A DNA stretch of 64,000 nucleotides from Streptomyces sp. M41(2017) (GTDB lineage: Bacteria; Actinomycetota; Actinomycetes; Streptomycetales; Streptomycetaceae). Where the stretch lies: NCBI RefSeq assembly GCF_002078175.1, contig NZ_MWFK01000001.1, positions 868,001 through 932,000 of the forward strand, written 5' to 3'. Positions 58,126 through 64,000 of the stretch are shown in pieces. The first letter of the stretch is position 1, and every line of letters starts with the position of its first letter. The translations under genes and the position numbers were made by a program. Under the pieces are notes generated by a model, which had not been told where the DNA came from, searched no databases, and saw only the letters and a list, made by a program, of their open reading frames with translations.

Positions 58126-60459
58126 TCAGCGCGCCTCCACCGGATCCCGGTCGGGCTCCGGTGCCCCCGCGGGCCCGGTCGCCGGCGCCGTCGCGGGCGC
58201 CTCCCCCTCGCTCAGGCCGAACCGGTCGTGGAAGCGGCGCAGCGGTCCGGGTGCCCACCAGGTGGCGCGGCCGGTGAGGCGCATGACCGCCGGGACCAGC
58301 AGGCTGCGGACGACCATCGCGTCCATCAGGACGGCGAGCGCGATGCCCAGGCCGAGCATCTTGGTGTTGGCCACCCGGGAGGTGCCGATGGCGACCATGA
58401 CCACGGCGAGGATGACGGCGGCGGCGGTGATCAGCCCGCCGGTCCGCTGGAGCCCGAAGCGGACGGCCTCCTGGTGGTCGCCGGTGTGGTCGTACTCCTC
58501 CTTGATGCGGGAGAGGAGGAACACGCCGTAGTCCATGGAGAGGCCGAAGGCGACACAGAACATCAGGACCGGGAGCGTCGTCTCGATGGAACCGGAGCTG
58601 GTGAAGTCGAGGAGGCCGGAGAGGTGCCCGTCCTGGAAGACCCAGACCACGGCGCCGAACATCGCCGTCAGGCTGAGCGCGTTGAGCAGTACCGCCTGCA
58701 CGGGGATCAGGACGCTGCCGGTCAGCAGGAACACCAGGAGCAGGGTGACGATCGCGATGAACCCGGCGGCCCAGGGGAGCCGGTCGCCTATCGCGTCCTT
58801 GGAGTCGACGAGGACGGCGGCCGTGCCGGTTACCGCCGTGGTGAACGGGGCGTGTGTGGCGCGCAGTTCACCCACCAGCCGCTGGGCGCCCTCGTCCACC
58901 GCCTCGCCCTCGGGCAGCACCGTGAAGTAGGCCGCGTCCCCCTTCACCAGCGGTCCGTCCACCCGCTGGACCTCGGGCAGGGCGGCGATCCGCTTGCCGT
59001 ACTCGGCGTACTGGGTGGCGGTGGCCGGGCCCTCGGCCAGGACCTCCAGGCCCCCTCCGGGGCTGCCCGGGAAGCCGTCGCGGATGTGCTGCTGGACGAC
59101 ATGGGACTCGGCCGTCGAGGGCAGCTGGCGGTCGTCGGCCGTGCCGAACCTGACGCCCAGGAACGGCAGTCCGAGGACGATGAGGCCCGCGGTGGTGGCG
59201 ACGACGAACAGCGGCGCCCTGCGCATCACGAGGGAGGCCGTCCGGGCCCAGGCGGCTCCGCCCTCGGCGGCCCGTGGCGCGCCGCGCCGGAACAACCGCC
59301 GCAGGTCCAGGGAGTTGACGCGGTGACCGAGGAGGACGAGGGCGGCCGGGAGCAGGATCAGGGCGGCGCCGGCGGCCAGCAGCACCACGGCGATGCCGGC
59401 GTAGGCGAAGGAGCGCAGGAAGTACTGCGGGAAGAGCAGCATGGCGGCCAGTGACACCGCGACGGTGAGGGAGGAGAAGAGCACGGTGCGGCCCGCGGTG
59501 CGCAGCGTGGTGCCGACGGCGGTGCGCGGTGCGGCGCCGGTGGCCAGCTCCTCGCGGAACCGGCGGACGATGAACAGGGCGTAGTCGATGGCGAGGCCGA
59601 GGCCGAGGGCCGTCGTCAGGTTCATCGCGAAGACGGAGACGTCCGTGACCTCGGTGAGTCCGCGGAGCACGGCGTTGGTGCCGAGGATCGCGAAGATGCC
59701 GACGCCGAGCGGCAGCAGGGCCGCGATCGCGCTGCCGAAGACCATCACCAGCAGCAGGAGGGTCACCGGCAGGGCGATCAGCTCGGCCCGGGTCAGGTCC
59801 TCGCGGATGGTCGTCTGCATCTCGTGCCGCACGGCGACCGGGCCGCCGATCTCGACCTCGACGGGCCCGCTCCTGCCGCGGTAGGAGGGGGCGAGGCGGT
59901 CCAGGGTGTCGGCGGCCGCCGTCTCGTCGCCCGTGATCCGGGCGGCGATCAGCGCCTCGTGACCGTCCCGGGACTTCAGGGCGGGGGAACCGGACTGCCA
60001 GTACGACCCGACGCCGGTGACGCCCGGCTCGGCGGCCAGCCGCGCGGTGACGCGCTTCGCCTCGGCGGCGACGGCGGGGTCGTCCACCGAGGAGCCGCCC
60101 GCATGGAGCAGGAGCAGCAGGTTGGGCTGCGAGGCGGGGAACTCCCGCTCCAGCGCCTTCGTCGCGTACGTCGACTCGGCGGTCGGGTCCTCCCAGCCTC
60201 CGCTGCCGAGCCGGTCGGCGACGCCGCTGCCGGCGACCACGGCGAGCGCGGTCAGCAGCAGGGCGACGAGCAGGGAGAGGCGGGGCCGCGCGGTGACGAA
60301 CCGGGTCCAGCCGCCGAGCCGCGCGCCGGTGCCGCGACCGCCCGCGCCAGCGCCCTCGACCGGGGGCGGAGCGGCGCCGCCGCCCCGGTCCGCGGGCTCG
60401 CTCTTCCCCTGGTCGGGGCCCGCCCCGGGCCCGTCACCCGCGCTGTTGACTTCGGACAT
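58126..60459 (-). CDS. MMPL/RND family transporter
   Basis: 777 aa, two repeats of one membrane helix, a large external domain and five helices, giving about twelve helices. The MMPL/SSD features are visible in [20 protein letters not shown] and [20 protein letters not shown], the paired conserved Asp-Tyr of the proton relay. A Gly/Ala/Pro-rich cytoplasmic N-terminus (about 50 aa) precedes helix 1. MMPL proteins export lipids or drugs by proton motive force. It is divergent from a TetR regulator across 167 nt with two operator-like repeats, so it is probably repressed until an effector is present. Confidence 0.9.
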   Translation of the reverse strand: MSEVNSAGDGPGAGPDQGKSEPADRGGGAAPPPVEGAGAGGRGTGARLGGWTRFVTARPRLSLLVALLLTALAVVAGSGVADRLGSGGWEDPTAESTYATKALEREFPASQPNLLLLLHAGGSSVDDPAVAAEAKRVTARLAAEPGVTGVGSYWQSGSPALKSRDGHEALIAARITGDETAAADTLDRLAPSYRGRSGPVEVEIGGPVAVRHEMQTTIREDLTRAELIALPVTLLLLVMVFGSAIAALLPLGVGIFAILGTNAVLRGLTEVTDVSVFAMNLTTALGLGLAIDYALFIVRRFREELATGAAPRTAVGTTLRTAGRTVLFSSLTVAVSLAAMLLFPQYFLRSFAYAGIAVVLLAAGAALILLPAALVLLGHRVNSLDLRRLFRRGAPRAAEGGAAWARTASLVMRRAPLFVVATTAGLIVLGLPFLGVRFGTADDRQLPSTAESHVVQQHIRDGFPGSPGGGLEVLAEGPATATQYAEYGKRIAALPEVQRVDGPLVKGDAAYFTVLPEGEAVDEGAQRLVGELRATHAPFTTAVTGTAAVLVDSKDAIGDRLPWAAGFIAIVTLLLVFLLTGSVLIPVQAVLLNALSLTAMFGAVVWVFQDGHLSGLLDFTSSGSIETTLPVLMFCVAFGLSMDYGVFLLSRIKEEYDHTGDHQEAVRFGLQRTGGLITAAAVILAVVMVAIGTSRVANTKMLGLGIALAVLMDAMVVRSLLVPAVMRLTGRATWWAPGPLRRFHDRFGLSEGEAPATAPATGPAGAPEPDRDPVEAR

Positions 60460-60540
60460 GATGCGGTGTCCCCTTCACCGTGACCCCGAGGGCCCGCTTC
60501 CGTGCAGGCAGCATGGGTCGCCCATTGCCATAGAATTGGC

Positions 60541-60593
60541 AAACACGAGTCATCGCTCGCGTTTTTCAAGAATGCGAGCGAACGCTCGTGTTT
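60541..60593. promoter_or_regulatory. paired TetR operator-like inverted repeats
   Basis: A 20-nt arm (60541-60560, AAACACGAG...CGCTCGC) is mirrored at 60574-60593 (GCGAGCG...CTCGTGTTT), matching 16 of 20. Each arm is itself an operator-like site; the right one contains CGAGCGAACGCTCG, a near-perfect palindrome. The pair sits between the MMPL and TetR starts, 34 nt from the latter. Confidence 0.6.
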
Positions 60594-60626
60594 GTCAATC
60601 GCGTCCCGAGAAGCTGGGGATAACCC

Positions 60627-61301
60627 GTGCCCGAGAATCAGCAGACCGAGGAGTCGCCGGCGCCGCAGGAGCGCGCCGAGGAGAAGCCGCGGCGCCGTCA
60701 GGCGCGCGGGGAACGCCGGATCGCCCAACTCCTGGAGGCGGCGGCCTCGGTGTTCTGCCGGTCCGGTTACACGGGGGCGAGCACCAACGCGATCGCGCGC
60801 GAGGCGGGCGTCTCACCCGGCACGCTCTACCAGTTCTTCCCGAACAAGGAAGCCATCGCGGTCGGCCTCAGCGACCAGCTGCTGGAGCACTGGGCCACCT
60901 CCCACGGGCAGGCCCTGACCGCCGAGAACACCGGCCTCCCGCTCGACCGGATGCTCGACGCGGTGCTCGACCCGCTGATCGCGTTCAACGTCGAGAACCC
61001 CGCCTTCGGGATCCTGATGCACGCCCCCGACACCCCGGGGCGGATCGTCGAGGAGATCAGCACCCTGCACGGCGCGATCCTCACCCGGGTGGAGGACCTG
61101 ATCGCGGCCCGCCTGCCGGACAGCCCGGCCGAGGAGCGCAGCCGCACCGCGAACATGACGCTCATGCTCTTCAAGGCCGGCCTCACGCTGATCATGGCGC
61201 ACGAGGGCGCCGAGCGGGACGCGTACGTCGCCGAGCTGAAGACGGTCATGTACCGCTACCTGGAACCGCTGCTCGGAGGCGCGGCCGCCGACAGCCGCTG
61301 A
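60627..61301 (+). CDS. TetR/AcrR family transcriptional regulator
   Basis: 224 aa from GTG 60627. A charged N-terminal tail (about 28 aa) precedes the TetR DNA-binding domain: RIAQLLEAAASVFCRSGYTG, ASTNAIAREAGVSPGTLYQF, FPNKEAIAVGLSD. The C-terminal ligand domain is all-helical and contains VENPAFGILMHAPDTPGRIV, typical of the AcrR subgroup. It likely represses itself and the divergent MMPL exporter through the inverted repeats upstream. The effector is unknown; a hydrophobic or amphiphilic compound would fit an MMPL substrate. Confidence 0.9.
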   Translation: MPENQQTEESPAPQERAEEKPRRRQARGERRIAQLLEAAASVFCRSGYTGASTNAIAREAGVSPGTLYQFFPNKEAIAVGLSDQLLEHWATSHGQALTAENTGLPLDRMLDAVLDPLIAFNVENPAFGILMHAPDTPGRIVEEISTLHGAILTRVEDLIAARLPDSPAEERSRTANMTLMLFKAGLTLIMAHEGAERDAYVAELKTVMYRYLEPLLGGAAADSR

Positions 61302-61424
61302 GGTCCCCGGCACCCGGCCCGTCGCCACGCACCCACCCGTCACGGCGGCGACATCCCCGGCATCTGCCATAGGGTGCGGACAAATCGCCCGGCGGTCGAC
61401 AGGCCCGCCCCTCGCCGACGCCGG

Positions 61425-61452
61425 TTGGATTCATACCCCCTAGGGGTATAGT
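61425..61452 (+). promoter_or_regulatory. copZ promoter with CsoR-type operator in the spacer
   Basis: TTGGAT (61425-61430), 16 nt, TATAGT (61447-61452) form a sigma70-like promoter. The spacer contains ATACCCC-CTA-GGGGTAT (61433-61449), the inverted repeat recognised by copper-sensing CsoR repressors, so copper would relieve repression of copZ and copA. Confidence 0.85.
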
Positions 61453-61537
61453 CTGGTGACAGTCGGAGGGAACCCTGGGTACCCGGAGTCCCCCTTCGCA
61501 CCCGTACGCAGCACACGCCTCGACGAGGAGTCACGCC

Positions 61538-61777
61538 ATGACCGCCCAGACCGACACCCCGGGTTCCGTCACCACCGTCTACCAGGTGAGCGGCATGAGC
61601 TGCGGACACTGCGAAGGCGCCGTCAGCAGCGAGATCTCCGAGATCCCCGGCGTCAGCTCGGTGAAGGCCGTCGCCGCGACCGGCGAGGTCACCGTCGTCT
61701 CCGAGGCCGCGCTCGACGAGGCCGCCGTCCGCGCCGCGGTCGACGAGGCCGGCTTCGAGCTCGCCGACCGGGCCTGA
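61538..61777 (+). CDS. copZ: copper chaperone CopZ (heavy-metal-associated domain)
   Basis: 79 aa single HMA domain with ligand motif [14 protein letters not shown] (about residues 19-32, CxxC). The ferredoxin-like fold carries [28 protein letters not shown] and [14 protein letters not shown]. CopZ carries Cu(I) in the cytoplasm to the CopA ATPase. CGAGGAG precedes the ATG. It is the first gene of a copZ-copA operon behind a CsoR-type operator; copA begins 86 nt after its stop. Confidence 0.93.
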   Translation: MTAQTDTPGSVTTVYQVSGMSCGHCEGAVSSEISEIPGVSSVKAVAATGEVTVVSEAALDEAAVRAAVDEAGFELADRA

Positions 61778-61863
61778 GCGGCCGCACCTTTCCCTCCGCA
61801 CCGGCCCGTGCCGACCAGCTGATACTGCCTCCGCACGGACCGGCTGATTCCGGGAGCCGGACG

Positions 61864-64000
<2,137 letters not shown>

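Overview
The window reads as Streptomyces chromosome. GC content is very high, GTG starts and 4-nt start/stop overlaps are frequent, and it carries gene families specific to sporulating actinomycetes (chaplins, rodlins, MelC tyrosinase, DynA/DynB-type GTPases with SsbB). Gene order around chpG-melC2-melC1 and chpA-chpD-rdlA-rdlB matches, from memory, the S. coelicolor SCO2699-SCO2719 region. No insertion sequence, prophage, integrase or CRISPR array was seen, so this looks like core chromosome.

Layout. 1-3.9 kb: tail of an ABC ATPase, then an ettA/thioesterase/hypothetical operon, a DUF1876 gene and tRNA-Arg(TCT). 4.1-8.7 kb: two dynamin-like GTPases and a single-stranded DNA-binding protein, a probable sporulation-septation unit. 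8.9-13.6 kb: a sortase-anchored thioester-domain surface protein, a YcnI-type copper protein with a His/Met-rich membrane partner, a hydroxyacid dehydrogenase and a DUF2087 regulator. 13.8-19.7 kb: three short chaplins interleaved with tyrosinase and its copper cofactor, VKOR, and small secreted proteins. 20.0-35.3 kb: a surface-polysaccharide cluster with an initiating sugar-phosphate transferase, two GT4 glycosyltransferases, an O-antigen ligase/polymerase-like protein, a MurJ-like flippase, a deacetylase, a Wzz-like protein, a CelD-type acetyltransferase, a secreted GH26 hydrolase, an ATP-grasp enzyme and an FAD oxidoreductase. 35.3-38.7 kb: a long chaplin, a short chaplin and three rodlins. 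38.8-48.2 kb: fatty acyl-CoA ligase, VWA lipoprotein, a hydrolase-ABC fusion with its permease, GNAT and APC permease. 48.5-55.8 kb: a myo-inositol catabolic operon with a divergent TIM-barrel isomerase. 55.8-64 kb: a small HTH protein, GNAT, zinc alcohol dehydrogenase, a TetR/MMPL efflux pair, and CopZ plus the start of CopA behind a CsoR-type operator.

How it fits together. The middle of the window is a cell-surface and aerial-growth locus. Chaplins and rodlins build the hydrophobic sheath, and the sugar cluster between them probably makes a glycan displayed in the same envelope. Two chaplins and all three rodlins share a promoter-like pattern (-35 ending AAC, 16-17 nt, -10 GTTG) 45-57 nt before the start codon, which resembles promoters of the ECF sigma factor BldN as I remember them. 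Copper handling recurs (tyrosinase, YcnI, CopZ/CopA). The least explained items are the polysaccharide product, the ATP-grasp/FAD pair, the hydrolase-ABC fusion, the third rodlin, and several intergenic palindromes.
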